From: Vibrio sp. CDRSL-10 TSBA
GTDB taxonomy: Bacteria; Pseudomonadota; Gammaproteobacteria; Enterobacterales; Vibrionaceae
Length of the DNA stretch: 64,000 nucleotides
Reading direction: 5' to 3'
NCBI GenBank assembly: GCA_039696685.1
Contig: CP155566.1
Location: forward strand, 2,294,001-2,358,000
Under the pieces are notes generated by a model. It was given only the letters and a program-made list of their open reading frames with translations, did not search any database and was not told where the DNA came from. This document shows, piece after piece, positions 28,725 to 39,025 of this stretch. The first letter of the stretch is position 1; every line of letters starts with the position of its first letter. The position numbers and the translations under genes are program-made.

Positions 28725-29453
28725 ATGTTGGATATGCAATATCAGGACAGCTATGACATCTCAGATGATATCGCTTCCCCCACGTTACCGATTGATGAAA
28801 ACCGTCTGCTGAGCCAGTTTCAGCATCTGGTTAAACGGGTTTCCAACCAGCTACGCGTGCATGCCACGACCCATTGCAGCATTGAAGACATGCAGCAAAT
28901 CGGTCTGATTGGCCTGCTTGAAGCCGGTCGTCGCTACGGCAACCTCGACGATCCTAATTTTCCCGCCTTTGCGGTATGCCGGATTCGCGGTGCCATTCTG
29001 GACGAACTGCGCCGACTCGACTGGCGTTCGCGTAAAACCCGCCAGCAGGCGCACCAGCTGAACGATGTCACCCGGGATCTGACCCGTAAGCTGGGTCGTC
29101 AACCCAATGACCAGGAAATAATCCTGGCCTTGGGTAGCGATGAAAAAGACTACTACGCCCGTCTCAACGCCTCACTGGCCGGTGAAATGCAAAGCCTGGA
29201 TCAGCTGCTGGAAAACGGGATTGAACAGGTCGCCGAAGGCCGTGATGACGGCATGAGGCAAGAAAACCTGCGCCGCAGTCTGGAACAAGCGGTCAGTCAG
29301 TTGTCGAAGCGCGATCAACTGCTGCTGACTCTGTTTTACCAACACGAACTGAACTTACACGAAATTGCGCTCGTGCTTGATCTGACGCCTCCGCGCATCT
29401 GTCAACTGCATAAACAGGCGCTCAAACAACTTAATCTCTATATGTCCTCTTAG
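28725..29453 (+). CDS. fliA: Lateral flagellar sigma28 factor FliA (LafS)
   Basis: A 242-residue sigma factor. Region 2 is present (HCSIEDMQQIGLIGLLEAGR, FAVCRIRGAILDELRRLDW), region 3 follows (RKTRQQAHQLNDVTRDLTRK), and region 4 has a helix-turn-helix (LLLTLFYQHELNLHEIALVL, LTPPRICQLHKQALKQL). It directs late lateral genes (LafA and others) once FlgM is exported. The gene is in the sigma54-driven operon, consistent with a LafK then LafS cascade. Confidence 0.95.
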   Translation: MLDMQYQDSYDISDDIASPTLPIDENRLLSQFQHLVKRVSNQLRVHATTHCSIEDMQQIGLIGLLEAGRRYGNLDDPNFPAFAVCRIRGAILDELRRLDWRSRKTRQQAHQLNDVTRDLTRKLGRQPNDQEIILALGSDEKDYYARLNASLAGEMQSLDQLLENGIEQVAEGRDDGMRQENLRRSLEQAVSQLSKRDQLLLTLFYQHELNLHEIALVLDLTPPRICQLHKQALKQLNLYMSS

Positions 29454-29462
29454 GAGTCAGTT

Positions 29463-30320
29463 ATGCAAAAGTTTCTTGGCGCCATTACCATCCTGATGTG
29501 TGTTTTTGGCGGCTATATGTGGGCCGGCGGTAATCTGGGCGCCATCTGGCAGCCTGCCGAGTATCTGATTATATTCGGCGCGGCGCTCGGTGCGACCATC
29601 ATCGGTAACCCGCCGCACGTGATTAAAGAGATGCGCCGTCAGCTGCGTCAGTTACTGTCGCCGCCGAAAAACGAACAAGACTACTACATGGAGTTGATGG
29701 CGGTATTGCAGGTACTGCTGGAAACCGTACGCAGCGGTGGCTTTAAATCGCTCGACCGCCATATTGAAAACCCGGACCAAAGCCCGATCTTTTCTCGCTA
29801 CCCTCTTATCGCGGCAGATAATCGTCTGGTCTCTTTCATTGCCGACAATTTACGTTTAATGGCAATGGGACAAATGTCGCCTCATGAACTTGAGGGGTTA
29901 CTTGAGCAGGAAATCGAAGCGATTCAGACCGATTTACTGCTGCCGTCCCGTTCTTTGCAGCGCACCGCAGAAGCCCTGCCCGGGTTTGGCATTCTGGCGG
30001 CCGTAGGCGGCATTATTATCACCATGCAGGCCATCGACGGTTCAATCGCCATGATTGGTTACCATGTCGCTGCGGCGCTGGTCGGTACGTTTGTCGGCAT
30101 CTTCGGCTGCTACTGCTGCTTTGACCCGGCTAGTAATGCAATGGCGCAGCGAGTCAAACGTGACATGACCGCTTATGAGTGCGTACGTGCAACGCTGGTT
30201 GCTTACGTGGCGAAAAAACCGACTTTGCTGGCCATTGATGCCGGCCGTAAACACATCCAGCTAGACATTAAACCGACCTTCAGTGATATGGAGAAATGGC
30301 TGGCGGAACAGGAGGCATAA
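29463..30320 (+). CDS. motA: Lateral flagellar stator protein MotA (LafT)
   Basis: A 285-residue, four-helix stator subunit. Typical motifs are [19 protein letters not shown] in the helix 2/loop region, the large cytoplasmic loop with charged residues for FliG contact ([20 protein letters not shown]), and [20 protein letters not shown] with the conserved Pro. With LafU it forms the (by family knowledge proton-driven) lateral stator. Stop overlaps motB (TAATG). Confidence 0.95.
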   Translation: MQKFLGAITILMCVFGGYMWAGGNLGAIWQPAEYLIIFGAALGATIIGNPPHVIKEMRRQLRQLLSPPKNEQDYYMELMAVLQVLLETVRSGGFKSLDRHIENPDQSPIFSRYPLIAADNRLVSFIADNLRLMAMGQMSPHELEGLLEQEIEAIQTDLLLPSRSLQRTAEALPGFGILAAVGGIIITMQAIDGSIAMIGYHVAAALVGTFVGIFGCYCCFDPASNAMAQRVKRDMTAYECVRATLVAYVAKKPTLLAIDAGRKHIQLDIKPTFSDMEKWLAEQEA

Positions 30321-31318
30321 TGCAGAAACAGGAGCACGTGGTTTTCAAGCGCGCAAAAGGTGGTCATGACGAAGAGCATCATGGCGGCGCATGGAAAGTC
30401 GCGTTTGCCGATTTCATGATAGCGCTGATGGCGCTGTTTCTGGTTCTGTGGGTCATGCAAGTGGTCGATAAGGAAGAGCGCAAAGCAATTGTCGCCCATC
30501 TGCACAGCTCAAGCGTCTTTGATCGAAGTTACGGTAACCCGTTTGATACTTCGCAAAGCATCTCGCCGATCGATCTGGCCGCCGATTCATCTGTGGTCAG
30601 CAAGCATGATTCTAATCACACCGTGACTTCATTTAATAATGGTAACGGTGAAGGTCCGGAGTCGGATGCTCTGCTGCCCGGCACCTTTGATACCCAGGCC
30701 CAGCTCGCGACGCTGGCCAAAGTGGTTGAGGAGATGATGCGGCAAATCAATGCGCAGGGGAACGTTAATGTTTCGGTGACCCCGCAAGGTTTACGCATCG
30801 TGTTACAAGATGACTTTAAGCAGAATATGTTCAGCCGCGGCGGTAGCGAAATCACGCCGTTTTTTGAAGATCTCCTGCTGGCTCTGGCACCGGTGTTTAA
30901 ACGGGTTGAAAACCCGTTGATCATCAGTGGCCATACCGACGCCACTGCGTTTAAACAACGCTTTGGCAGTAAAACGAACTGGGAACTGTCGGCGAACCGC
31001 GCCAATGTTGCGCGTCAGACACTGGTCGCTGGCGGAATGCCGGACCAACGTGTACTGCAGGTGACCGGGATGTCAGACCGGGCGCTGCTTAATCCGGATG
31101 AGCCGGATGGCAGTGAGAACCGCCGGATTGAACTGTTTGTCCTGACCACACCAGCCGCTAAAGTGCTGGAAACCTTCTTCGGTGATAAACAACCGGGCGA
31201 ACTGGACAAAGCCCGTGATGAGGCTCAGTTCAATCAGCCGGTTCGTCGTGAGCCCGCGATCAGCCATCAGCAAGAGGTCAGGCTTGAGATCAGTGCCGAA
31301 GACCAAGCAGACTCTTAA
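30320..31318 (+). CDS. motB: Lateral flagellar stator protein MotB (LafU)
   Basis: A 332-residue protein with an N-terminal Arg/Lys/His-rich tail and a single helix holding the essential ion-carrying Asp ([18 protein letters not shown]). The C-terminal OmpA/MotB peptidoglycan-binding domain contains [28 protein letters not shown] and [14 protein letters not shown] 30320 with GGAGG upstream. Last gene of the operon; two hairpins follow the stop. Confidence 0.95.
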   Translation: MQKQEHVVFKRAKGGHDEEHHGGAWKVAFADFMIALMALFLVLWVMQVVDKEERKAIVAHLHSSSVFDRSYGNPFDTSQSISPIDLAADSSVVSKHDSNHTVTSFNNGNGEGPESDALLPGTFDTQAQLATLAKVVEEMMRQINAQGNVNVSVTPQGLRIVLQDDFKQNMFSRGGSEITPFFEDLLLALAPVFKRVENPLIISGHTDATAFKQRFGSKTNWELSANRANVARQTLVAGGMPDQRVLQVTGMSDRALLNPDEPDGSENRRIELFVLTTPAAKVLETFFGDKQPGELDKARDEAQFNQPVRREPAISHQQEVRLEISAEDQADS

Positions 31319-31319
31319 A

Positions 31320-31370
31320 ACGGTCTGACACAGGACCGTCATAACCTGCCCTGTTGATTCAGGGCAGGTT
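31320..31370 (+). terminator. Tandem hairpins after the fliD-motB operon
   Basis: Hairpin 1 is ACGGTC/GACCGT (31320-31325/31334-31339). Hairpin 2 is AACCTGCCCTG/CAGGGCAGGTT, 11 perfect pairs with a six-base loop (31343-31370). Neither is followed by a T run, so they may stabilise the 3' end or attenuate rather than fully terminate. Confidence 0.5.
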
Positions 31371-31395
31371 CCATCAGCATGATTCAGAGAACGTT

Positions 31396-31683
31396 ATGCC
31401 GCAGCTAACCCGACACACCAATCACAAAGACAGCTTAAAGAAAGCCTTTCTATGGCTGATTGTGCTTGATTACTGTCTGCTGGCCCTGTTTCTGACCCAA
31501 CTGACCAACCTGACCCTGCATGCCGGCACCAGCATCAGCTTACTGCTGCTGATCTACAACATACTGCTCAGTTTCCTCTGTTTTCAGCGCACCAGTCAGC
31601 GGGATTCCTACATTATCTATCCGACGATCTCGGCGACACTGCTGGCGTTTATTTGTTTCCTCTATTTCTTCTTTCTTATCTAA
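31396..31683 (+). CDS. Small membrane protein of unknown function
   Basis: A 95-residue protein with a basic N-terminus (MPQLTRHTNHKDSLKKAF) followed by about three hydrophobic helices (LWLIVLDYCLLALFLTQLTN, SISLLLLIYNILLSFLCF, ISATLLAFICFLYFFFLI). Ribosome site is weak (AGAG). It sits between lafU and an NlpE-like gene, inside the flagellar locus, but has no recognisable flagellar motif. No family recognised. Confidence 0.55.
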   Translation: MPQLTRHTNHKDSLKKAFLWLIVLDYCLLALFLTQLTNLTLHAGTSISLLLLIYNILLSFLCFQRTSQRDSYIIYPTISATLLAFICFLYFFFLI

Positions 31684-31811
31684 TTCACAGAAATCTAACA
31701 ACTTCCTGACCGCACCGGTAGAAAGCATGACCACGCACTGACGGTTCTGACATGAGTTTGGTGAATAATCTTTTCAACCCTGTCCACACAACAAATAGAT
31801 AAGGATAAAAG

Positions 31812-32324
31812 ATGAAAAAAGCGATGTTCGCCCTGAGTGCACTGACGTTTATTTTGGCTGGCTGTGACACTGCGGAAAACGCGGCAACGCAACAAGCAGA
31901 ACCGGTTGCCGATACCCTGCCAAGTAAAGTCAGCGATTCAATTGCAACGGTAACCGACAGTGTTTCTTCAGCGGCTAATGCAGTGACTGAATCGATTGAA
32001 GATGGCGACGCAGCCAACTGGCAAGGCACCTATCAAGGCACTCTTCCTTGTGCTGACTGCGCAGGTATCGACTACACCCTGACTCTGAACGAAGACCAGA
32101 GCTACAGCCTGGTGCAGGCTTATCAGGGTAAAGAAGGCGCAGAGCCAACCACTTCTGAAGGTAAATTCCACTGGAACGACACCGGCAGCGTGATTACTCT
32201 GGAAGATGGTTCAGAGACACCAAACCAGTACTTTGTTGGTGATGATATGCTGATGAAACTGGACATCAATGGTGAGAAAGTGACCGGCGATATGGCGGCA
32301 CTGTACAATCTGCAAAAGCAGTAA
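31812..32324 (+). CDS. NlpE N-terminal domain lipoprotein
   Basis: A 170-residue lipoprotein precursor with lipobox LAGC (Cys about residue 18), a low-complexity Ala/Ser/Thr/Asp linker to about residue 70, then an NlpE-N domain: WQGTYQGTLPCADCAGIDY, with the CxxC pair of NlpE, and FHWNDTGSVITLEDG. NlpE proteins signal envelope stress or surface contact to Cpx in E. coli, and copper links are also reported. No CpxA/R gene is present here. AAGGA precedes the ATG. It is embedded in the lateral locus without a flagellar gene's signature. Confidence 0.8.
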   Translation: MKKAMFALSALTFILAGCDTAENAATQQAEPVADTLPSKVSDSIATVTDSVSSAANAVTESIEDGDAANWQGTYQGTLPCADCAGIDYTLTLNEDQSYSLVQAYQGKEGAEPTTSEGKFHWNDTGSVITLEDGSETPNQYFVGDDMLMKLDINGEKVTGDMAALYNLQKQ

Positions 32325-32409
32325 TCATCTGACAAATACAGCAATCAATCGGTAAAACAGTCATCGATCGCTGAAAACAGCTACCCGTGCTGTATTCGGA
32401 TGTAATAAT

Positions 32410-32433
32410 AACGCCGGCCCATGGGCCGGCGTT
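32410..32433. terminator. Bidirectional terminator hairpin between nlpE-like gene and lafW-like gene
   Basis: A perfect 24-base palindrome, AACGCCGGCCC pairing with GGGCCGGCGTT around a central AT. It lies between convergent genes (stops at 32324 and 32482). T-rich sequence follows on both strands (ACTGTTTATT and ATTATTAC). Confidence 0.75.
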
Positions 32434-32481
32434 ACTGTTTATTCTGTAATGAAACGCTTTATCCTGCAACGAAACTTATCT

Positions 32482-33522
32482 TCAGCGCAGCAGTGCCACA
32501 ACCGTATGACGACGTACATTAGCCTGCGCGTTAAGCACCTGATAAGTAGCGGTAAACGTATCACCAGCAGCATAAAAGCTTTCCAGCTTATCTGCCACGC
32601 CACCCACCGACAACACCTGATTTTGCTCACGCAGCGTCTGCATCTGACTACTCAGTTCACTGTGATAACTGCGTGCCTGATCCAGACTGACCTGCACCTG
32701 TTGCAAATGCTGATTGACCTTAGCAATGGTCTTTTTGATGCCGTCACGTGAACCGAGATCAAAGCGCAATTCAGCAATACCATCCGGCTCGGATTTCAGC
32801 GTCAGGGTATTCGCCTGCCCGGCCGGGAAACGGTGTCCCTGTCCGGTGACCATCACCTTTTGCTTCATCTGCTTATAGGCCGCGTCCGAGGCCTCAAACA
32901 CGATATTGCCATCACTGCCCAGAGAAGCTCGCATCCCGAGCGGGATCAGGCTGCGATCCAGCATTTTTACCGTTTTACTGCCATCGGTACGACCATCAAA
33001 CTGCATCAGCACCGACTGACCCTGCGGAAAATCCAGACGAATCTGCTCAGCCTTATCCTGCAAACGCTGTACATTAAGCCCCGGTACGGAAAAGCGCCGC
33101 AGATCGCCTTGGTTCAGTTGCAGTTTCAGCTCATTACTCACCACTCGCTGACCATCAAAGCGGGCTTGTTCAAGCGTGCTGTCGAGCTGCATTTTAGAAC
33201 GGGTCAAGGTCTCTTTCAGATTGGGGACCCGATCCACGCCCTGTGTCACAGCCTGAGTGAGACTGCGCTTAATATTCGTAAGTTCTTTGCCGGCAACCTG
33301 CAGGGTTTTCGTCGCGATCTGCACCAATGTGGCTTGTTGCTGCCCGGCAGTCAGCCGGAGTGCAGAAATGGAATAGGCTGACGGTGGGTCAGCCTGGAAA
33401 GTGCGGTTACGCGGTGGATTAAAACGCGGACTTTGTGTCGTGCGGGAGGGAGTAATACTCGCCTGATCCTGCCCGGTCAGACGTATTCCCTGACCGCGCA
33501 CTTCCACTGTACTCATGACCAT
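32482..33522 (-). CDS. Putative hook-associated/flagellin-like protein downstream of flgL (LafW-like)
   Basis: A 346-residue protein 11 bases after flgL and last in the flg operon. The C-terminus (SFYAAGDTFTATYQVLNAQA followed by NVRRHTVVALLR) resembles the terminal helix of flagellin/FlgL/FlgK proteins (Q-x-N-V-x-x-x-T-x-x-LL-R). A coiled coil precedes it (NQHLQQVQVSLDQARSYHSE). The N-terminus (STVEVRGQGIRLTGQDQASI) is not flagellin-like. E. coli Flag-2 and Aeromonas lateral loci carry lafW, a presumed hook-associated protein, after flgL; this may be its equivalent. Function otherwise unknown. Confidence 0.6.
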   Translation of the reverse strand: MVMSTVEVRGQGIRLTGQDQASITPSRTTQSPRFNPPRNRTFQADPPSAYSISALRLTAGQQQATLVQIATKTLQVAGKELTNIKRSLTQAVTQGVDRVPNLKETLTRSKMQLDSTLEQARFDGQRVVSNELKLQLNQGDLRRFSVPGLNVQRLQDKAEQIRLDFPQGQSVLMQFDGRTDGSKTVKMLDRSLIPLGMRASLGSDGNIVFEASDAAYKQMKQKVMVTGQGHRFPAGQANTLTLKSEPDGIAELRFDLGSRDGIKKTIAKVNQHLQQVQVSLDQARSYHSELSSQMQTLREQNQVLSVGGVADKLESFYAAGDTFTATYQVLNAQANVRRHTVVALLR

Positions 33523-33533
33523 AGTGTTAACCT

Positions 33534-34434
33534 CTAAATCCGGTCAAACAGCGACAGACCGTCAATTTTGACGTAACTGGCCTGAGTCGCCTGCAGTGCG
33601 GCCATGAAGTTACTCAGACGCACTGACGCTTCACCGTAATCCAATGCCGACAGATCGCTGGTGACCTTATCCACGAACAACTTGTTTTCACCATGAGCAC
33701 TGTCAAGCAGATCCAGGTTATTCTGCCGTCCCCCCAGTTTCGGTAATGGCCGCCAGGACATTATCCATCGTGCCATCCACAGCGTTGAGTGTCGTCGCGA
33801 CCTGGTTTTGAAAATTGGCCGTCGGCGCCTCAAATTCAGCAATCAGGTCATTGATCGAGTTGAGTACATTACTGCCCCCGCCTAAATCGAGCAGATCGCG
33901 GGCAGTCATATTGGACTCCATGCTCACCCCTTTGGCCACCGTAACTACGCGTTTATCCGCATTGCCCTGAATTACATAAGCCCCCGCACTCTCGTCCAGT
34001 GCCGCAGTATTGCTGGCGGTACCGGAAAACAGATAAGCGCCCTCTTCATCCTGAGCATTAAAAGAAGAGGCAACTGAGTCACGCAGACTATGCAGTTCCG
34101 TCACAATCGCGGTGCGGTCAGCATCAGTCAGGGTATCATTAGCGCCCCACAAAATGCGGTCCCGAATGTTCATCAGGCTGCTGTTCGCCGCATCCAGATA
34201 CACTTCCTGACTCGACAAGGTGGTTTTGACATTGGCGATATTGCTCTGATACTGGCTGATGGCACTGTCTTCACGATCCAGGTTGAGCAACTTAATCGAG
34301 GCCATCGGATCATCCGACAGTTTAGTCAGGCGATCACCGGTCGCCATCTGCTGCATCACAGTACCCAGACCGGCATTATTGGTCTGCAGGCTCTGCAACA
34401 TCATCTGACTGAATTGAGTGTCACTGATTCTCAT
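33534..34434 (-). CDS. flgL: Lateral hook-filament junction protein FlgL (frame break at 33737-33741)
   Basis: A 299-residue protein with the N-terminal flagellin-like helix (MRISDTQFSQMMLQSLQTNN, then GDRLTKLSDDPMASIKLLNL) and AYLFSGTASNT of the FlgL family. The C-terminus ends ASYVKIDGLSLFDRI. The frame breaks at CCGAAACTGGGG (minus strand). Removing one A gives AITELGGRQNNLDLLDSAHG. Ten bases follow flgK. Confidence 0.92.
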
Positions 34435-34443
34435 CCTGACTCC

Positions 34444-35818
34444 TTAAAATAACTGTAATACGGTATCGAATAGCTGATTGGCGGTACTGATCACCTTCAT
34501 ATTGGCATTGTGCGCATTAGCAAAGGTCATCAGATTGGCCGCCTCTTCATCGCTGTTGACGGCACTGACGTTATCGCGTTTGGCGATAGCCTGCTCATTC
34601 ATAGTGGTTTTCGCCTGAGAATCAGATTCGGCCTGACGCGCTTTAATGGCGACTTCTCCTACCATACTGGTAAACGCATCATTGAGTGACTGAGCGCCGA
34701 AACCAGCAATGGTAAAGGTTTGACTGCCTATCGCAATCAGCGCCTGAAGATTGTCACTGTTGCCGGGATTTCCGTCACCGGACAGTGCCAGTTCAGTGGC
34801 GGTGATATCCGTCATGGTCAGGCTGGCTGCCGGGTTATCGGGGTCGTAACTGAACAAGGCTTTACCAGGCATACCATCCAAATCCAGCCCCAGGGCCAGC
34901 TCTGAATTAAAGGCATCCGCCATTGACTGCGCCATGTCATCCACGGCAGTCATGTAGGGTTTCAGCACCTGAGTCTGGTAGTCGTTCAACGCGCCGATTT
35001 CCCCGCCCAGTTGACCGGGGATGGCAAAACTCTGATTACCGAAGACCACCTGCATGTTCGCCATATAGGCGTCACTGCTGTCCGGAACAGCCTGTAAAGT
35101 ACCGGATTCAGAACCCATCACCAACGGCTGACCGTTACTGAGAGAAATCTGCATACTGCCGTTGGCCTGATTGGTGGTTTTGACCTCGACCATCTGCGAC
35201 AAATCACCCACCAGCGCATCGCGCGTATCCATCAGCTGAGCCGGGTTACCGCCGGTCCCCTGCAGCTCAACGATCTGCTGGTTAATATCGGCAATGTTGC
35301 TCAGCAGGCTGTTGACCTGGCTGACCGCCGCACTGCGCTGATCACTCATATCCTGATGCTGGTTATACAGCGACTCAGTCAGGGTATTAAAGCGGCGCGA
35401 CAGCGCTTCCGCTTCATTGATAATCTGCTGGCGCAGCGGAGTCGATTCGGGTTTGGTCGAGGCATCATGCAGCGCCGCAAACAAGCTATCGAGCCCTGCG
35501 GAGAGGCTGAAACCGTCCGCACCCAGCGTATTTTCAATCTGACTCATATTGGTGGTATAACGCGAGGCATAGGCCGATTCACTGCCGGTCGACCAGGTCT
35601 GTTTGACCAGAAACTGATCGGTCACGCGACGAATGCTGGTCACCTGAACCCCCATCCCCGCGCTTAAACTGTCATATTTGCCGCCACCGACCGAGGCCAT
35701 CAGGGCTTGCTGGCGGCTGTACCCGGGCGTATTGACATTCGCCACGTTTCTGCGCGGTAACATCGAGCGCGATGCGGTTCGCGTTCAGTCCGGTTAAAGC
35801 TATGTTAGTCAAGTTCAT
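34444..35818 (-). CDS. flgK: Lateral hook-filament junction protein FlgK (frame break at 35746-35750)
   Basis: A 457-residue protein. After deleting one A in CAGAAACGTGG the N-terminus reads TNIALTGLNANRIALDVTAQ followed by NVANVNTPGYSRQ, the canonical rod/hook signature. The central region contains DQFLVKQTWSTGSESAYASR and LNTLTESLYNQHQDMSDQRS-like helices, and the end (NMKVISTANQLFDTVLQLF) is the conserved D0 helix. It overlaps the flgJ stop by 14 bases. Confidence 0.92.
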
Positions 35819-36392
35819 GTCCGATCTCGCTCCATGGTCGAATCAGTGGCTGAGCGAAGGCCGTATTGACCATCACTTTGCTGTTTTGCTCTGCGTCTAA
35901 GGCGGCACGAAGCGGAGCCGGGTTAAGTTCTGCCTGTAATCCGGCTGCATTTTGTGATTCCGCTTCCGGGATGGAAAACATCACGCTTTCTACCGGTACG
36001 GTATCTGCGTCAATCGCGGTAAATGAACTGTCATTGACTGAATTGGCTTGCACCGCACTGAGACCTGCGGCCGGTCCCAGCTGGCGCACCAGCATATCAG
36101 CGATTCCGGCGTTGTTCTTCTTGGCCAGTTCAATCGCCAGCTGGCCATCGTACATATCGCGAAATACCCCCTGCTGCTGGGAGGAAAACGGGCTGTCCTG
36201 GTCAGCCAGCGCATCGCTGCTGCTGCGCATCTGGCGCAACACCAACTGCAGGAACATGGCTTCAAACTGGCCGGCCACCTTTTGCAACGCCTCACCTTTG
36301 TCCGCGGCATGTTTGATATTGGCCAGTGCGCTGTTGTCATGATAAAGCACGGCATCGCCGGCTACGGATTGGTTGGAATGGTCAATTTTCAT
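35805..36392 (-). CDS. flgJ: Lateral rod-capping protein FlgJ lacking the muramidase domain
   Basis: A 195-residue protein containing only the N-terminal rod-binding domain: KVAGQFEAMFLQLVLRQMRS, then SSQQQGVFRDMYDGQLAIEL and MLVRQLGPAA. Polar/enteric FlgJ (about 310 residues) carries a C-terminal glucosaminidase, absent here and replaced by about 80 low-complexity residues. Cell-wall opening must therefore be done by another enzyme; a lytic transglycosylase at 44367 is the candidate. TGATG overlap with flgI. Confidence 0.93.
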   Translation of the reverse strand: MKIDHSNQSVAGDAVLYHDNSALANIKHAADKGEALQKVAGQFEAMFLQLVLRQMRSSSDALADQDSPFSSQQQGVFRDMYDGQLAIELAKKNNAGIADMLVRQLGPAAGLSAVQANSVNDSSFTAIDADTVPVESVMFSIPEAESQNAAGLQAELNPAPLRAALDAEQNSKVMVNTAFAQPLIRPWSEIGHELD

Positions 36393-37514
36393 CAGATCAC
36401 CACCAGTTCGGCATTCAGGGCACCGGCTTCATGCAGAGCCTGTAAAATGGACATCAGATCGGTCGGCGTTGCACCCAGGCTGTTCACCGCATCGACTATG
36501 GTATTGAGCTCAGTGCCTGCCGGCCAGATCATCATCTGTGCCTGCTCTTCAGTAATATCCACATTCGACTGGTCGACGGTTTGGGTCTGGCCGCCGGAAA
36601 GCGCGTTTGGCTGACTGACCTGCTGTGACTCGCTGATGCTGACCGTCAGGTTGCCATGACTTACCGCTGCTTCGCCAACCTTGACGTTTCTTACCGATCA
36701 CTACGGTGCCGGTGCGGGAGTTAAACACAATACGTGCGGGTTTACGGCCTTCCACCACACTCATCTCTTCCAGCATCGACATCATGATGACGCGTTGCTG
36801 AGTGTCCTGCGGCGCGCGCATTTCAACCCGGCCTTTGTTAATCGCAACCGCGACTTTGGGGCCAAACGTATCGTTAATTTCACGGGCGATATTTTTCGCC
36901 GTGGTAAAGCTCGCTTCACGCAAGTTGAGCGTCACCGTATCGCGCTGGTTGAAGTCGGTCGGGATCTCGCGCTCCAGCGTCGCGCCATTGGGCACGCGCC
37001 CCGTTGTTGGGGTATTGATGGCAATACTGCTGCCACTGCGCCCCTGGGCCGACACACCGCCAACAACGACATTGCCCTGGGCAACCGCGTACACTTCGCC
37101 GTCAACACCACGTAGCGGCGTCATCAGCAGCGTACCGCCACGCAGGCTTTTCGCATCACCAATCGACGACACGACGATATCCAGCGTCTGGCCCGGCCCG
37201 GCCATAGGATCAACTGAAGCGGTGACGCTCACTGAAGCCACGTTGCGCAGTTTAGGATCGGAGGATTCATCAATCTGCACCCCGAACTGGCGCAGCATAT
37301 TAGTGATGGACTGGGAGGTAAATTCAACCTGGTTCCGGTCACCCTGACCGTCCAGCCCCACCACCAGACCATAACCAACCAACTGGTTTTGACGAATGCC
37401 CTGAATATCAACCAGATCCATCAGCGGAATAGCGACTTCCGCTTTTACTCCCGGCGTCAGGCCCAGGCTCAGCACCAGCAACAGCGTGGTCAAAAATGCG
37501 TTGTGTTTTGTCAT
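36392..37514 (-). CDS. flgI: Lateral flagellar P-ring protein FlgI (frame break at 36686-36690)
   Basis: A 373-residue periplasmic P-ring protein with a signal peptide ([18 protein letters not shown]) and conserved [40 protein letters not shown] and [14 protein letters not shown]. The end of the gene is in another frame. Removing one A in AAGAAACGTC gives [20 protein letters not shown] and the normal C-terminus ending [12 protein letters not shown] 37514 overlaps the flgH stop and is preferred over an ATG inside flgH. Confidence 0.93.
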
Positions 37515-38185
37515 CAGAATGGCATCCATGGACTGTTAAAGAATTGCGTCAGCCAACCGGAGGCATTACTGTCTGCCAGCGCACCGCGACCGGAGTACGT
37601 AATACGTGCATCGCCGATACGCTGGGAAGAGATTTGGTTGCTGCGGCTGATGTCATCCACACGCACAATGCCGGTCAGACGAATAAACTCATCCCCCTGA
37701 TTGAGGCGAATCCACTTTTCACCGCGAATACGAATCACGCCGTTAGGTAAAACCTCACTCACAGTGACCGTAATCGCACCCTGCAAACGGTTGCCCTGCG
37801 AGCTGGACGCACTGCCGTCAAAAGCGCGATTGCCATCAATCGAGGCGGAAACATCGTCAAACGTTTTGGCACCAATAATCGGCGCCGCCAGGCCAACACT
37901 GGAGGATTTACCATACTGGGTATCGGCACTTTTACTCGATTGAGTCGACTCAGACAGCTGCACGGTCAGGACATCGCCGACCCGATAGGCCCGGCGGTCC
38001 TGAAACAGAGTCATCGCATAGTGATGGCGATAAAGGCTGCCGGACTGAGCCTCTGGCAGAGAGTAATCGAGCTCCGGCGGACCATATTTTTCTTCGTCCG
38101 GTGACGGCAGACCAAACTCCTCCCGTCCGGCACAACCAGCCAGCACTAATACACTCAGTAATCCGGCTTTGCTCAGCTTTGTCAT
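37514..38185 (-). CDS. flgH: Lateral flagellar L-ring lipoprotein FlgH
   Basis: A 223-residue lipoprotein precursor with lipobox VLAGC, then the L-ring core (SLYRHHYAMTLFQDRRAYRV, GDVLTVQLSESTQSSKSADT) and the C-terminal GWLTQFFNSPWMPF. It forms the outer-membrane bushing with FlgI. ATG 38185 with an AAGG-rich site is preferred; an in-frame ATG at 38200 has a poorer site. Confidence 0.93.
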   Translation of the reverse strand: MTKLSKAGLLSVLVLAGCAGREEFGLPSPDEEKYGPPELDYSLPEAQSGSLYRHHYAMTLFQDRRAYRVGDVLTVQLSESTQSSKSADTQYGKSSSVGLAAPIIGAKTFDDVSASIDGNRAFDGSASSSQGNRLQGAITVTVSEVLPNGVIRIRGEKWIRLNQGDEFIRLTGIVRVDDISRSNQISSQRIGDARITYSGRGALADSNASGWLTQFFNSPWMPF

Positions 38186-38213
38186 TACCTTTTCCTTCAT
38201 CGCTCACTGCCCC

Positions 38214-39000
38214 TTACATTGACTGCGCAACGAAACTGCAGCATGTCATCGGCGGCCGAGACCACCTTGGCATTCATCTCGTAGGCGCGCTGAGTGGTGA
38301 TCATATCCACCATTTCTTCCACGACTTCGACGTTTGAGCCTTCCAGCACACCTTGCTTGATGCTGCCAACGCCGTCTTCACCCGCCACAACCTCATCAGC
38401 AACACCACTGGCTTCCGTTTCACGGAACAGGTTACCGCCTACCGCTTCCAGACCAGCCGGATTGATGAAACGCGCCAGCGTGATCTGACCGATCTGCTGT
38501 GGCGCCGGATCGCCGGCACTGGTCACACTGACCGTACCGTCCACGCCGACCGACAGAGAAGTGGCGTTATCCGGAATCTGAATCTGTGGTTGCAACGGCA
38601 GGCCCTGGCTGTTGACCATCAGGCCTTCCGAGTTGACGTGAAACTGGCCGTTGCGGCTATACATGATTTCGCCGTCAGAGTTTTCAATCTGAAAAAAGCC
38701 CTGGCCCATTACCGCCAGGTCCATATCCTGACCGGTGTTTTGAGTGTTGCCCTGGGTAAAGACTTTTTGGGTGCCGACCACGCGCACACCGCTACCCAGC
38801 TGAACCCCGGTTGGCAGCTCATTGACCTGATCGACCTGCGCGCCCGGCTGACGCTGGATGCTGTAGAACAGATCCTCAAACACCACCCGATCGCGTTTGA
38901 AACCAACGGTATTGACGTTCGCCAGGTTGTTGGAAATGGCGGTCATCTTGGTGTCCTGAGCCGCCATACCGGTTTTACTGACCCATAATGCTGAATGCAT
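38214..39000 (-). CDS. flgG: Lateral distal rod protein FlgG (frame break at 38232-38236)
   Basis: A 261-residue distal rod protein: MHSALWVSKTGMAAQDTKMT, ISNNLANVNTVGFKRDRVVF, LAVMGQGFFQI and EMVDMITTQRAYEMNAKVVS. Uncorrected, the last residues read QFRCAVNVRGSER and run past the normal end. Removing one T in GTTTC gives DDMLQFVAQSM and a stop at 38214, matching the usual FlgG length of about 260. Confidence 0.94.
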
Positions 39001-39025
39001 GGAAAGTTCTCCTTCGTGTGAGCGC

